Source: Mangrovimonas xylaniphaga
GTDB lineage: Bacteria > Bacteroidota > Bacteroidia > Flavobacteriales > Flavobacteriaceae
DNA: 64,000 nt
Direction: 5' to 3'
NCBI RefSeq assembly: GCF_001280435.1
Contig: NZ_LBIP01000021.1
Span: 62,001 to 126,000, forward strand
Each line of letters begins with the position of its first letter. Positions within the stretch are counted from its first letter, which is position 1. Below are positions 34,154 to 43,937 of the stretch, piece after piece. The notes beneath the pieces were generated by a model that saw nothing but the letters and a program-made list of their open reading frames with translations, did no database searches and was not told where the DNA came from. A program made the translations under genes and the position numbers.

Positions 34154-37006
34154 ATGCCAAAAAATAAAAACATTAATTCTGTACTTATCATAGGGTCGGG
34201 ACCAATCGTGATTGGTCAAGCATGTGAATTTGATTACTCTGGGACGCAGGCGCTTAGATCTCTAAGAGAAGATGGAATAGAAACGATTTTGATCAATTCG
34301 AACCCGGCAACCATTATGACGGATCCTACAATGGCGGATCACGTGTACCTATTGCCGTTAACTACAAAATCAATCATAAAGATTTTGGAAGAGCACCCTC
34401 AAATCGATGCCGTTTTGCCAACCATGGGAGGGCAAACCGCTTTGAACTTATGTATTGAGGCCGATGAAAAAGGAATTTGGGAAGAATACAATGTGGAATT
34501 GATTGGTGTGGATATCGACGCCATCAATATCACAGAAGATAGAGAGCAGTTTAGAGACTTAATGGCTAAAATTGGTGTGCCAATGGCGCCTCAAGCTACT
34601 GCAACTTCATTTTTAAAAGGAAAAGAAATAGCGCAAGAATTTGGCTTTCCATTATGTATTCGCTCGTCGTTTACATTAGGTGGAGCAGGAGCAGCTATTG
34701 TATATGATGAAGCAGATTTTGATGAGTTGTTAAGCCGCGGACTTGAAATTTCACCTATTCATGAGGTGATGATTGATAAAGCTCTATTAGGTTGGAAAGA
34801 GTACGAGTTGGAGTTGTTGCGAGATAAAAATGACAATGTTGTTATTATCTGTACCATTGAAAATATGGATCCTATGGGAATCCATACAGGAGATTCCATC
34901 ACAGTTGCACCAGCCATGACATTATCAGATACGGCATTCCAACGTATGAGGGATATGGCCATCCACATGATGAGAAGTATTGGAGACTTCGCAGGAGGAT
35001 GTAATGTGCAGTTTGCAGTAAGTCCAGATGAGAAAGAGGACATTATTGCAATTGAAATTAACCCTCGTGTATCTCGCTCTTCGGCTTTGGCTAGTAAGGC
35101 AACTGGATATCCTATTGCTAAAGTAGCTTCTAAGTTGGCAATTGGTTATACCTTGGATGAATTGAGCAACCAAATTACAAAATCAACTTCGGCATTGTTT
35201 GAGCCAACATTGGATTATGTGGTTGTTAAGATACCTCGTTGGAACTTCGACAAATTTGAAGGAAGCGACCGTACCTTGGGGTTACAGATGAAAGCTGTAG
35301 GAGAGGTAATGGCCATTGGACGTTCATTCCAAGAAGCACTTCATAAAGCGACCCAATCATTGGAAATCAAGAGAAATGGACTGGGAGCAGATGGAAAGGG
35401 TTATAAAAACTATGACCAAATTATCGACAAGCTTACACATGCTAGTTGGGACCGTGTATTTGTAATTTACGATGCTATTCAATTAGGAATACCATTGAGC
35501 AGAATACATGAGATTACCAAGATCGACATGTGGTTCTTAAAGCAGTATGAAGAATTATATCACCTAGAAAAAGAAATCTCAAACTACACGATTGATACTA
35601 TTGAAAGAGATTTGCTTCTTGAAGCCAAGCAAAAAGGATATGGAGACCGTCAAATAGCCCATATGTTGAAGTGTTTGGAAAGTGAAGTTCATGCTCGTAG
35701 AGAAGAATTGAATATCAAGCGTGTTTACAAGTTAGTAGATACTTGTGCGGCAGAGTTTAAAGCGCAAACACCTTACTACTACTCAACTTTTGAGAATAGT
35801 GTAGAAACTACTGACGGAAATGTATATTCAGAAAATGAAAGTGTTGTTTCAGATAAGAAGAAGGTAATTGTTTTAGGATCTGGACCAAACAGAATTGGAC
35901 AAGGAATTGAGTTTGATTACTGTTGTGTGCATGGTGTTTTGGCAAGTGCCGAGTGTGGGTATGAAACCATCATGATCAACTGTAACCCTGAAACGGTTTC
36001 AACAGATTTCGATATTGCAGACAAATTATATTTTGAACCAGTATTCTGGGAGCATATCTATGATATCATTCAACATGAAAAACCAGAAGGTGTAATTGTA
36101 CAGTTAGGAGGTCAGACGGCCTTGAAGTTGGCAGAGAAATTAGACCGTTACGGTATCAAAATTATTGGGACAAGCTTTAAATCTTTGGATTTGGCTGAAG
36201 ACAGAGGTAGTTTCTCAACCTTGTTAAAAGAAAATAACATTCCTTATCCACAATTTGATGTGGCCACAACAGCTGACGAAGCACTTGCTATTTCAGATGT
36301 GTTGGATTTCCCAATCTTGGTAAGACCTTCTTACGTACTTGGAGGACAAGGGATGAAGATTGTAATCAACAGAAATGAGTTGGAAGAGCATGTGGTAGAT
36401 TTATTACGTACCATGCCAGACAACAAACTGTTGTTGGATCATTATCTAGATGGTGCAATCGAAGCTGAAGCAGATGCCATTTGTGACGGTGAAAATGTAT
36501 ACATCATTGGTATCATGGAGCATATTGAGCCTTGTGGAATTCACTCAGGAGACAGTAATGCTACCTTGCCGCCGTTTAACCTTGGTGAATTTGTAATGCA
36601 ACAAATTAAGGATCATACCAAGAAGATTGCTTTGGCCTTGAATACAGTTGGATTGATCAACATTCAATTTGCGATTAAGGATGATACGGTATACATCATT
36701 GAAGCGAACCCAAGAGCATCGCGTACGGTACCATTTATTGCAAAGGCTTATGGTGAACCATATGTAAACTTTGCAACCAAAGTAATGTTGGGTGAGAAAA
36801 AGGTAACTGATTTTGATTTCAATCCACAATTGGAAGGATATGCCATCAAACAACCGGTATTCTCTTTCAACAAATTCCCTAAGGTGAATAAAAAATTGGG
36901 ACCAGAAATGAAGAGTACAGGAGAAAGCATCTTGTTTATCGATAGCTTGAAGGATGATGAATTCTACAATCTATATTCAAGAAGAAAAATGTACTTGAGT
37001 AAATAA
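34154..37006 (+). CDS. carB: carbamoyl-phosphate synthase large subunit lacking the allosteric domain
   Basis: Makes carbamoyl phosphate from bicarbonate, ammonia (from CarA) and two ATP for pyrimidine and arginine synthesis. Two ATP-grasp halves are present: the first begins VLIIGSGPIVIGQACEFDYSG (about residue 10) and the second VIVLGSGPNRIGQGIEFDYCC (about 572). Motifs include EVMIDKALLGWKEYELE and IAIEINPRVSRSSALASKATG-type metal sites. The protein ends at residue 950 just after LGPEMKSTGESILF, so the C-terminal MGS-like domain of about 130 residues (UMP/ornithine control in E. coli, 1073 residues) is absent. carA is not nearby. Confidence 0.95.
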   Translation: MPKNKNINSVLIIGSGPIVIGQACEFDYSGTQALRSLREDGIETILINSNPATIMTDPTMADHVYLLPLTTKSIIKILEEHPQIDAVLPTMGGQTALNLCIEADEKGIWEEYNVELIGVDIDAINITEDREQFRDLMAKIGVPMAPQATATSFLKGKEIAQEFGFPLCIRSSFTLGGAGAAIVYDEADFDELLSRGLEISPIHEVMIDKALLGWKEYELELLRDKNDNVVIICTIENMDPMGIHTGDSITVAPAMTLSDTAFQRMRDMAIHMMRSIGDFAGGCNVQFAVSPDEKEDIIAIEINPRVSRSSALASKATGYPIAKVASKLAIGYTLDELSNQITKSTSALFEPTLDYVVVKIPRWNFDKFEGSDRTLGLQMKAVGEVMAIGRSFQEALHKATQSLEIKRNGLGADGKGYKNYDQIIDKLTHASWDRVFVIYDAIQLGIPLSRIHEITKIDMWFLKQYEELYHLEKEISNYTIDTIERDLLLEAKQKGYGDRQIAHMLKCLESEVHARREELNIKRVYKLVDTCAAEFKAQTPYYYSTFENSVETTDGNVYSENESVVSDKKKVIVLGSGPNRIGQGIEFDYCCVHGVLASAECGYETIMINCNPETVSTDFDIADKLYFEPVFWEHIYDIIQHEKPEGVIVQLGGQTALKLAEKLDRYGIKIIGTSFKSLDLAEDRGSFSTLLKENNIPYPQFDVATTADEALAISDVLDFPILVRPSYVLGGQGMKIVINRNELEEHVVDLLRTMPDNKLLLDHYLDGAIEAEADAICDGENVYIIGIMEHIEPCGIHSGDSNATLPPFNLGEFVMQQIKDHTKKIALALNTVGLINIQFAIKDDTVYIIEANPRASRTVPFIAKAYGEPYVNFATKVMLGEKKVTDFDFNPQLEGYAIKQPVFSFNKFPKVNKKLGPEMKSTGESILFIDSLKDDEFYNLYSRRKMYLSK

Positions 37007-37082
37007 TTCACCATTTTTTCGATGAAAGGTAAGTAGGTGTATTCAAAAAATTAGTAATTTAGTATGAACATAGGATGAGATT

Positions 37083-37472
37083 ATGAGAATAAAATTACTA
37101 GGTTTTAAAATATTATGTCTCACACTACTAACGTTTTATCGTGTTGAAGCACATAATGCAAGCAATTTTGAAGTAGCTGTGTCAGATGAGTTTACATCTG
37201 AAAGTATGCTAGTTTTAAATGCGCTGCAGGATGACAATTTGGAGTTCACGATTTCCCCGAATCCTGCATCTACAAAATTGAATATTCGCTTGCCAAAGGG
37301 CTTGCAAAACGCCCAAGTGAGTATTTTTGATGTGTTGGGAAAAAAAGTGTACAGTCAAGAATTGAATTCGTTGACCGCTTCAATTGATGTTTCAAAATGG
37401 AATAGTGGTGTGTACCTTGTAAAGGTTTCAACAGACAATTTCAAACAGACCAGAAGGTTTGTAAAACAATAA
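37083..37472 (+). CDS. small secreted protein consisting mainly of a T9SS type A sorting domain
   Basis: A 129-residue protein: signal peptide about 1-23, a short linker of about 35 residues (ASNFEVAVSDEFTSE), then a type A sorting domain. The domain contains FTISPNPASTKLNIRLP, VSIFDVLGKKVYSQ, IDVSKWNSGVYLVKVS and a terminal RRFVKQ. No cargo domain exists, and the 76-bp gap after carB leaves no room for a lost one. It may be a surface filler or decoy, or a relic of a larger gene. It ends before a strong bidirectional terminator. Confidence 0.85.
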   Translation: MRIKLLGFKILCLTLLTFYRVEAHNASNFEVAVSDEFTSESMLVLNALQDDNLEFTISPNPASTKLNIRLPKGLQNAQVSIFDVLGKKVYSQELNSLTASIDVSKWNSGVYLVKVSTDNFKQTRRFVKQ

Positions 37473-37473
37473 A

Positions 37474-37520
37474 GGACTATTTTAGTCCAAGTAAAAAGCC
37501 ACCTAAAAGGTGGCTTTTTT
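37474..37520. terminator. bidirectional terminator between the sorting-domain protein and rmuC
   Basis: AAAAAGCCACC / GGTGGCTTTTTT (37493-37520) has a perfect stem and a 5-nt loop, with T runs in both directions. A smaller hairpin GGACTA / TAGTCC precedes it at 37474-37488. Confidence 0.85.
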
Positions 37521-37565
37521 GTTATGATATTTTGGAAACGGAGACCTAATTAAAAATCAAAACTT

Positions 37566-38954
37566 CTATTCATCATCCGAAATGGCTCTCTTAATAATAG
37601 CTTCAGGAAGTGCTTTTTTTGCTTTGGCTCCCAATTTTTTCAATTTTTCAACGCTGGTAATTAAATTGCCTCGTCCATCCACCAATTTATTCATGGCCGA
37701 AGAATAGTCTTTCTTGGCATCGTCTAATTTTTTCCCAACTCCGGTAAGGTCTTTTACCAAACCTTCAAACTTATCATAAAGTGCTCCAGCCTGCCTTGCA
37801 ATTTCAATAGCGTTTTGTTGTTGTTTCTCATTGTTCCACATGGTGTCAATGGTTCGTAATGTGGCCAACAGGGTAGAAGGTGTTACAATGACAATATTTT
37901 TTTCAAAGGCTTTGTTATAAAGGGAATTATCGTCGTTGATGGCCACGGCAAAAGCGGGTTCAATAGGAATAAACAGAAGTACAAAGTCTGGTGATTCCAT
38001 GTCGTACAAGTCATGATAGTTCTTCTCAGAAAGCTGATCTACGTGGCGTCTGATAGAATTTACGTGGGCTTTTAAGAATTGCGGACGGTGTTCCTCATCG
38101 GCATTTACAAAACGCTCATAATCTGTTAAAGATACCTTGCTGTCAATAATCATGCGTTTATTGTCCGGTAAATGCAATACCACATCCGGAAGTACTCTGG
38201 TGCCATCTTCTCTTGTGAAATTTTGCTGAACAAAATACTCTCGATCCTTTTCCAAACCAGACTTTTCTAGAACGCGTTCCAAAACCAATTCCCCCCAATT
38301 TCCTTGCATTTTACTGTCCCCTTTCAGGGCTTTTGTAAGGTTGGTAGCCTCTTTTGTCATTTGTTGATTAAGATCTTTTAATCCTAACAACTGCTCTTTA
38401 AGGGCAGAGTGCATACTGATACTTTCCTTTTGGGTGTCCTCAACTTTCTTTTCAAAAAGATGTATTTTTTCTTGTAGTGGATTCAAGATATTCTTGATGT
38501 TTTCCTTATTCTGAATGGTGAACTTTTCGGATTTTTCATCCAATATTTTAGTGGCCAACAGTTCAAAATCTTTGCGGAGTTGTTGTTGGCGTTCTTCAAG
38601 TTCTTCTTCTCGCTTAAGGTTGAGTCCCTGAAGATTTTCGTATTCCGAATTTCTTCTAGCCAATTCCGTATTCAGGAATTCCTTTTCACGACGAATGTCT
38701 TCACGCTCTTCTTCTATTTTAGAAACGGTGGTTTTTAGTTCATTCAGTTGTACACTAAATTGCTCCGATTGTTTTTGGAGCTCAGTTTCTGATAATAATT
38801 TGATATCCTGTAATTGCTGAACAAGGTTGGCATTGCGCTCTTCTAGGGTGCTTTTTTCTCCTTTACTTTTCAATTTGGTAAAGGTCATGCCAACATAAGT
38901 GCCAATTCCAGCCGATCCCGCAATGGCTAGAATGAGAGTTAGATTGTCGTTCAT
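37566..38954 (-). CDS. rmuC: RmuC-family DNA recombination protein
   Basis: A 462-residue protein with one N-terminal membrane helix (about residues 5-25). A long coiled coil follows (about 30-190, rich in E, K, Q and L), then the RmuC nuclease-like domain (about 200-420) with GNWGELVLERVLEKSGLEK, LPDVVLHLPDNKRMIIDSKVSL and FVLLFIPIEPAFAVAI. RmuC limits inversions at short repeats in E. coli and belongs to the PD-(D/E)xK group; here the D..DSK residues are kept. It lies 79 bp downstream of the TPR gene on the same strand. Confidence 0.92.
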   Translation of the reverse strand: MNDNLTLILAIAGSAGIGTYVGMTFTKLKSKGEKSTLEERNANLVQQLQDIKLLSETELQKQSEQFSVQLNELKTTVSKIEEEREDIRREKEFLNTELARRNSEYENLQGLNLKREEELEERQQQLRKDFELLATKILDEKSEKFTIQNKENIKNILNPLQEKIHLFEKKVEDTQKESISMHSALKEQLLGLKDLNQQMTKEATNLTKALKGDSKMQGNWGELVLERVLEKSGLEKDREYFVQQNFTREDGTRVLPDVVLHLPDNKRMIIDSKVSLTDYERFVNADEEHRPQFLKAHVNSIRRHVDQLSEKNYHDLYDMESPDFVLLFIPIEPAFAVAINDDNSLYNKAFEKNIVIVTPSTLLATLRTIDTMWNNEKQQQNAIEIARQAGALYDKFEGLVKDLTGVGKKLDDAKKDYSSAMNKLVDGRGNLITSVEKLKKLGAKAKKALPEAIIKRAISDDE

Positions 38955-39033
38955 TTAAAATTGAAGTTTGTCCAAAGATAAATTTTTACTTGGAAGATTG
39001 TATTTCCTCCTTAAAGAAATCTTGATCTCAAAC

Positions 39034-40761
39034 TTACAATACAGATGTGGTTATTCTTATATCGGCCTCGCTCCAAGCTTGGTTGAATTCATTTAAAATG
39101 GTTTGAGCTTCTTCAATTTTTCCTTGGGCTAATAGGCTTTGGTGCAGTCCCATTAATGACCAGCCATTTTGACGTAGAATTTCGAGGTCTTTTTTGTAAA
39201 CCTTTTCAGCTTCTTTATATTTTTTAGCTTTCATTAAAACGGCACCTAGATTTTGGCGTGGCGGGATATGCCATTCGGAAGGTTCGTTGTAAACCAAATT
39301 ATCTTCCATTTCCACAGCCTTTTCTAAATGAGAGATGGCTTTATCCATGTCCCCTTTTTCAGCTTCCAATTCGCCTGCAACTACCTCGTAGGCTAGTTTT
39401 GCTATGGTAGTCCCAGAGTCAAATCCGGTAGCGAGATTGGTTTCCATTTCTGGATCTTTGATCAATAAGGAAATAGCGTCCAATTCTTCTTGGGCTTCTT
39501 CAATGTTATGTTTTTTAATGAAGGCAATGCCCCGGGAATAATGCCATATAAGGGATAAGTGTTTGATGTTGTCATTTGGTTTTGGAGTCGTTAAGATATC
39601 ATTCCATTTGCCAAATCTAGTGTAGGCCAATAGTGGTGTGGAAGCAAAATTCTGTAGAAATTGAAGGTCTTTCATTTCGCCAACCGGGACTTTTTCTGCT
39701 GTTTTTTTTGCGGCATCAATGGCAATTTCACTTGCACCCAATAAACTTGAAGCCGACCATAAAAAGTGAATGTTATGGGGGTAATATCCTAAGGGGTACA
39801 TTCCTTGGGCGTAGCATTGGGAAATATAGTCTTCATCTGCTAAAATTGCTTTTTGGTTTGTGGTTACAGCATCTTTATAACGTCCAACCCTAATGTAAAT
39901 ATGAGATGGCATGTGTACAATATGTCCAGCAGAAGGCATTAGGGACCCTAGTTTTTCTGCGCTGGGAACAGCTAAATCAGGATTTGGCAATTCAACCATA
40001 TGGATGTAATAATGATGGGCTCCAGGGTTGTCAGGGTCTAGTTGGATGGCTTTTTCCAAAGCGGCCTTTGCTTCAGGAATATTGGCCGAAGGTTTTCCGG
40101 ATTTATCCCAATAATTCCAAGGAGTTGTATTCATTACCGATGCGGCATACAGTGTTTGTATATCCGCATCATTTGGGTAGGTTTTGGACACTTTGGACAT
40201 GGCATCCATATAGGCGATATTTAAATCCTCAACCTCTGTAGAGAGATCCGTAGTGTAACGGTGATTTAAAGCGTTGATTAAATCTTGTTCTTTTTGGGTG
40301 CTGTTTCCAGAAAGTTCAACGGCTTTTGCAATAGCCTCATTGGCTTTGGTTTTTCTGTCATCATCTGGAGCGGGGTCATTGATGTTGGGGCCTAAAACAT
40401 ATGCCTGTCCCCAATAAGCCATTGCTAAATTGGGATCTAGACGGGAGGCTTCCAAGAACGAACGATGGGCTTCAGCATGATTAAAACCATAGGTAAGACG
40501 CAATCCTTGATTGAAGAACTTTTGGGCCAAGTCGTTTTTGGTACTTACGGTATAGGTATGGTCCCCTAAATTTTCAAAAAGCGGAGAAATAGGTTTACTG
40601 AAATCGACATCTTCCAGCATAAAATTGGCAGGGGTACAACTTATGGCGTTAAGGCCAACTCGGTCAGGGTAGTTGTATGTTTCTTCGGTGTTGTTGAAAT
40701 AGAAAAAGGTAATAATAAGGGCTAGGGAAGAAAACACCAACAAAATTAATTTAGTTTTCAT
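39034..40761 (-). CDS. exported tetratricopeptide repeat protein
   Basis: A 575-residue protein with an N-terminal signal or anchor helix (about residues 4-22) and many TPR units. Examples are AQKFFNQGLRLTYGFNHAEAHRSF, DPNLAMAYWGQAY, PNDADIQTLYAASVM, IQLDPDNPGAHHYYIHMVE, DMDKAISHLEKAVEMEDN and KYKEAEKVYKKDLEILRQNG-type repeats. A His-rich stretch PSAGHIVHMPSHIYIRVG in the middle recurs in this family of periplasmic TPR proteins. No enzymatic domain or haem motif is seen, so a protein-protein role is likely. The function is unknown. Confidence 0.8.
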   Translation of the reverse strand: MKTKLILLVFSSLALIITFFYFNNTEETYNYPDRVGLNAISCTPANFMLEDVDFSKPISPLFENLGDHTYTVSTKNDLAQKFFNQGLRLTYGFNHAEAHRSFLEASRLDPNLAMAYWGQAYVLGPNINDPAPDDDRKTKANEAIAKAVELSGNSTQKEQDLINALNHRYTTDLSTEVEDLNIAYMDAMSKVSKTYPNDADIQTLYAASVMNTTPWNYWDKSGKPSANIPEAKAALEKAIQLDPDNPGAHHYYIHMVELPNPDLAVPSAEKLGSLMPSAGHIVHMPSHIYIRVGRYKDAVTTNQKAILADEDYISQCYAQGMYPLGYYPHNIHFLWSASSLLGASEIAIDAAKKTAEKVPVGEMKDLQFLQNFASTPLLAYTRFGKWNDILTTPKPNDNIKHLSLIWHYSRGIAFIKKHNIEEAQEELDAISLLIKDPEMETNLATGFDSGTTIAKLAYEVVAGELEAEKGDMDKAISHLEKAVEMEDNLVYNEPSEWHIPPRQNLGAVLMKAKKYKEAEKVYKKDLEILRQNGWSLMGLHQSLLAQGKIEEAQTILNEFNQAWSEADIRITTSVL

Positions 40762-40891
40762 GACTATTGAGGATAAAAATTAGATGCAAAGAATTTACCC
40801 AAACAAGTAGATGAAAATTAATAAGGCAGATTTAAAACGTTGGTTTATAGTTTTCTAAATGTAATGAAATTATAAGAATAATGAAAGATTT

Positions 40892-41686
40892 TTATTTCTT
40901 CACCCTAAAACTTCCGCTTTCAAGATCGAAGGTGATTAAATCTTTTGGGAACAGTTCGTTAAAGATTCCTTTCGAAATTAAGTTTTTTGGAGCGTCCAAT
41001 GTAACCTCAGAATTGGTCATGACAATCATGGAGTCACAAAGCTGAATGGCAAGGTCGATTTCATGAGAAGAAAACAGAATGGTCTTTTGGGTTTCTTTTA
41101 CCAATCTCTGCAATAATTTCAGGATATAGGCTTTGTGGTACATGTCCAAATGGGTAGTGGGCTCATCCAGAATGATTAAATCGGTGTCTTGGGAAAGGGC
41201 TCTGGCAATCATGGCTTTTTGAAATTGGCCATCGCTCAGTTCAAAACACTTTTTATCTTTAAGGTCTGCTATATTAATTTGAGAGAGACTTTTATTGATG
41301 ATGGCAATATCAGTTTCATTCAAGTTCCCAATCCAATCGGTATAGGGATGTCTACCCAATGCTACCAGTTCAAAAACTGAAAGGTTCTTGGAAGCAATTT
41401 TCTCGGTGAGTACCAAACTTAGGGTTTTGGCCAAATCTACAGGCGTATAATGAGATAGATTTTTTCCATTAAGCAGAATTTGCCCAGATAAGGGTTTCTG
41501 AACCTTGGTGAGTGTTCTTAATAAAGTGGATTTCCCAATTCCATTGGCGCCCACCAGACCAATAAGTTGGCCTTTCTTCAATTCCAAATTGATTCCTGAT
41601 CTCACAACATGCTGGGTCTTTTTGGAACTATATCCAATGGAGAGGTTGTCTGTAGAAAGAATGATATGTTGCGTATCTAAGGCCAC
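40892..41686 (-). CDS. ABC transporter ATPase of a B12/iron-chelate importer (BtuD/FecE type)
   Basis: A 264-residue cytoplasmic ATPase with Walker A VGANGIGKSTLLRTL, signature LSDGQFQKAMIARAL (LSDGQ instead of LSGGQ), Walker B DLIILDEPTTHLD and the switch histidine in ILFSSHEIDLA. It powers a FecCD-type importer. It starts with GTG 14 bp after the permease gene. Position next to a cobalamin riboswitch and a BtuB-like receptor suggests B12 as substrate; the family itself also serves haem and siderophores. Confidence 0.88.
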   Translation of the reverse strand: MALDTQHIILSTDNLSIGYSSKKTQHVVRSGINLELKKGQLIGLVGANGIGKSTLLRTLTKVQKPLSGQILLNGKNLSHYTPVDLAKTLSLVLTEKIASKNLSVFELVALGRHPYTDWIGNLNETDIAIINKSLSQINIADLKDKKCFELSDGQFQKAMIARALSQDTDLIILDEPTTHLDMYHKAYILKLLQRLVKETQKTILFSSHEIDLAIQLCDSMIVMTNSEVTLDAPKNLISKGIFNELFPKDLITFDLESGSFRVKK

Positions 41687-41699
41687 TTATTGTATTAAA

Positions 41700-42731
41700 T
41701 TAGAACATCATTTTTCGTTTTCTCACCAAGAGCCAAATTACCACAGGCGCCCCAATTAAAGAAGTGATGGCATTAATTGGAAGGGAAAAATCACTATGCG
41801 GCAATTGTGCAATACTATCGCAGATAAGCATGATAATAGCTCCCAGCAAAAATACGGCAGGCAATAATATTTTATGGTTCGAAGTATTGAAAACTTGACG
41901 TACCATATGTGGAATTGCCAGTCCTATAAAAGCGATAGGGCCTGCGAAAGCTGTAATGGTACCCGCCAAAAGACTTGTGGCAAAAATAATGACCAATCTA
42001 CTTTGTTTGATGTTTAGTCCTAAGCTTTTGGCATAGTTTTCTCCCAATAACAGCGTGTTTAAAGCTTTTATAGAGGTAACACTTAATAGCAGACCCAAAG
42101 CATAAATACAGAAAAATACTAGGAGTTCATTCCAAGAAAGATTTCCTAAACTACCAAAACCCCAAAAGACATACTGTTGTAATTTCTCTGCAGAACTAAA
42201 ATAGGAAAGCACGCTTACAACTGCTGCGGTAATGCTTCCAAACATCAATCCTATAATTAAAATGGCCATGGTATCCCGTACTTTTACGGACATGGCCAAT
42301 ACCGCTAAAAGCACCAATAAACTTCCTAAACTTGCAGCAATAACAACACTCCATTTAGAAATTAAAAACGTCGAGAGAAAGCCCCCGAAAGTCCCAGCTC
42401 CCAATATAACAAGGGCAACTCCCAAGCTTGCTCCAGAACTTATTCCCAGTACGAATGGACCTGCCAAAGGGTTTCTAAACAGGGTTTGCATCAACAAGCC
42501 TGAGATACCCAAACCAGATCCCACCAATATAGCTGTGATGGCTTTGGGTAATCTAAAATTGAGAATAATGTATTGCCAAGATTGATTTTCGATGTTTCCA
42601 AAAAGGCTATTGAAAATCTCCTTTAAGGGAATTGAAACCGATCCCAAAGTAATGTTTACCACAAAACATATGGCTAATAATAGAACCAAAATTGTAAACG
42701 GAAGTTTATATGAACTAGAAGTGTTATTCAA
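41700..42731 (-). CDS. FecCD/BtuC-family ABC permease
   Basis: A 343-residue inner-membrane permease with about nine to ten helices. Typical FecCD segments are WQYIILNFRLPKAITAILVG, GSGLGISGLLMQTLFRNPLAGPFVLGISSGASLG (in parts), and the ATPase-contact loop near AGPIAFIGLAIPHMVRQ. The first visible start is a TTG overlapping the previous gene by 8 bp; the first helix begins at residue 12, so little can be missing. It forms the pore of the importer with the ATPase downstream and the binding lipoprotein upstream. Confidence 0.88.
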   Translation of the reverse strand: MNNTSSSYKLPFTILVLLLAICFVVNITLGSVSIPLKEIFNSLFGNIENQSWQYIILNFRLPKAITAILVGSGLGISGLLMQTLFRNPLAGPFVLGISSGASLGVALVILGAGTFGGFLSTFLISKWSVVIAASLGSLLVLLAVLAMSVKVRDTMAILIIGLMFGSITAAVVSVLSYFSSAEKLQQYVFWGFGSLGNLSWNELLVFFCIYALGLLLSVTSIKALNTLLLGENYAKSLGLNIKQSRLVIIFATSLLAGTITAFAGPIAFIGLAIPHMVRQVFNTSNHKILLPAVFLLGAIIMLICDSIAQLPHSDFSLPINAITSLIGAPVVIWLLVRKRKMMF

Positions 42732-43884
42732 GAGGTTTAAAAAAATGAGGTTGATAGTCTTCTAGCAACTCTGGGTGGCAAATTTTTACGAGATCTTTTA
42801 AAACAAGGTCGGGTCTTGCTGTACCCAATTCGTAATAAGTAACACCTCCAGTTGGTCCTGTTGTGTTCACGAATGAGTATACTTTTTTATTGATATAAGC
42901 ATCAAATTCGGTGTAATGTGGATTGGCTCCCTTTAAGGCTTCCATGGAGTTGTAATAGGAAGGGCTCAACCAAATATCGGCTGATTTTCCTTTTGAAAAT
43001 ACCGATTCAAAACTTAGGGCCAGGCTTCCACTAGTTTGAGTGTCTTTCCATAAATAATCAACATTGGCATCATTCAGCAATTGGGCTTCTGGACTCGTTC
43101 CGCTAGGTAAATACCAAACATCCTTATACATGGCACCGCTTAAAACGCTAGGTTGTTCCTTAACGTTGGCTGCAAGTTCTTTTGCCTTCAAGTAGTCTGA
43201 TTCTATTTGATTGAAGATAGAGTCGGCTGCTTTTGATTTGTTGTAGAGCACTCCGAAAAATTTGATCCATTCGGCTTTGGCCAAAGGAGAACTTTCAACC
43301 CAATCGCCATTGTAAATAACAGGAATACCCGCTTTTTTAATGGTTTCAAATGTTTTGTTGTTACCGTCAATACCAAAACCAATCACCACATCTGGCTGTA
43401 GTTCCAATAAAATTTCGGTGTTCAGGTTTTCGTTTTTTCCAAGTTCCCTAATGTTGCCTTCATCAATAAGTTTTCGAGTTTTAGGGGAAGAAATATATTC
43501 CGTACCGGGAAACCCAATAAGAGAAGTTTCCTCTTCCAATAATTCCAAAGCAGGAATATGCGTAGTAGAAGTTACTACCATACGCTCTATAGGAATCGGG
43601 ATAATGGCATCGAACAAATTAGCATCAAAGGTGATACTTGGCAGGAGATTTCTATGCACTAAGGCATATCTGTATTGCTTACTGGCATTAGGCCAAGGAT
43701 CTGTAATAGTGAGTACCTTGAAGTTTTCGTTGTGAACAATTGAAAACCCTTTGGCATATTTGAATTGCGAGCGACTTCCATCCATTTTTTGGGTTGGAAT
43801 GGTTTGTTTGTCTTGTTTACAGCCAAACAAGCCCAAACAAAATAGTAATAGAAACAGAGGTCTCACAAGCTTCAATTTTTTCAC
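42724..43884 (-). CDS. substrate-binding lipoprotein of a B12/iron-chelate ABC importer (BtuF/FecB type)
   Basis: A 386-residue periplasmic lipoprotein with lipobox GLFG-C22. The class III binding fold shows an N-lobe with RMVVTSTTHIPALELLEEE and PDVVIGFGIDGN, and a C-lobe with QPSVLSGAMYKDVWYLPSGTSP. The start codon is GTG, placed exactly 4 nt after a TATTTTTG box, so this operon may be leaderless. It diverges from the riboswitch-controlled receptor operon. B12 as ligand is inferred from this neighbourhood; haem or a siderophore remains possible. Confidence 0.85.
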   Translation of the reverse strand: MKKLKLVRPLFLLLFCLGLFGCKQDKQTIPTQKMDGSRSQFKYAKGFSIVHNENFKVLTITDPWPNASKQYRYALVHRNLLPSITFDANLFDAIIPIPIERMVVTSTTHIPALELLEEETSLIGFPGTEYISSPKTRKLIDEGNIRELGKNENLNTEILLELQPDVVIGFGIDGNNKTFETIKKAGIPVIYNGDWVESSPLAKAEWIKFFGVLYNKSKAADSIFNQIESDYLKAKELAANVKEQPSVLSGAMYKDVWYLPSGTSPEAQLLNDANVDYLWKDTQTSGSLALSFESVFSKGKSADIWLSPSYYNSMEALKGANPHYTEFDAYINKKVYSFVNTTGPTGGVTYYELGTARPDLVLKDLVKICHPELLEDYQPHFFKPLE

Positions 43885-43888
43885 ATGT

Positions 43889-43896
43889 CAAAAATA
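43889..43896 (-). promoter_or_regulatory. candidate -7 box of the btuF-like operon
   Basis: TATTTTTG on the minus strand, 4 nt before the GTG start. Confidence 0.5.
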
Positions 43897-43937
43897 GGAT
43901 TATTTGTGCTTTATAGTAAAACATTCGGGGAATTGTT

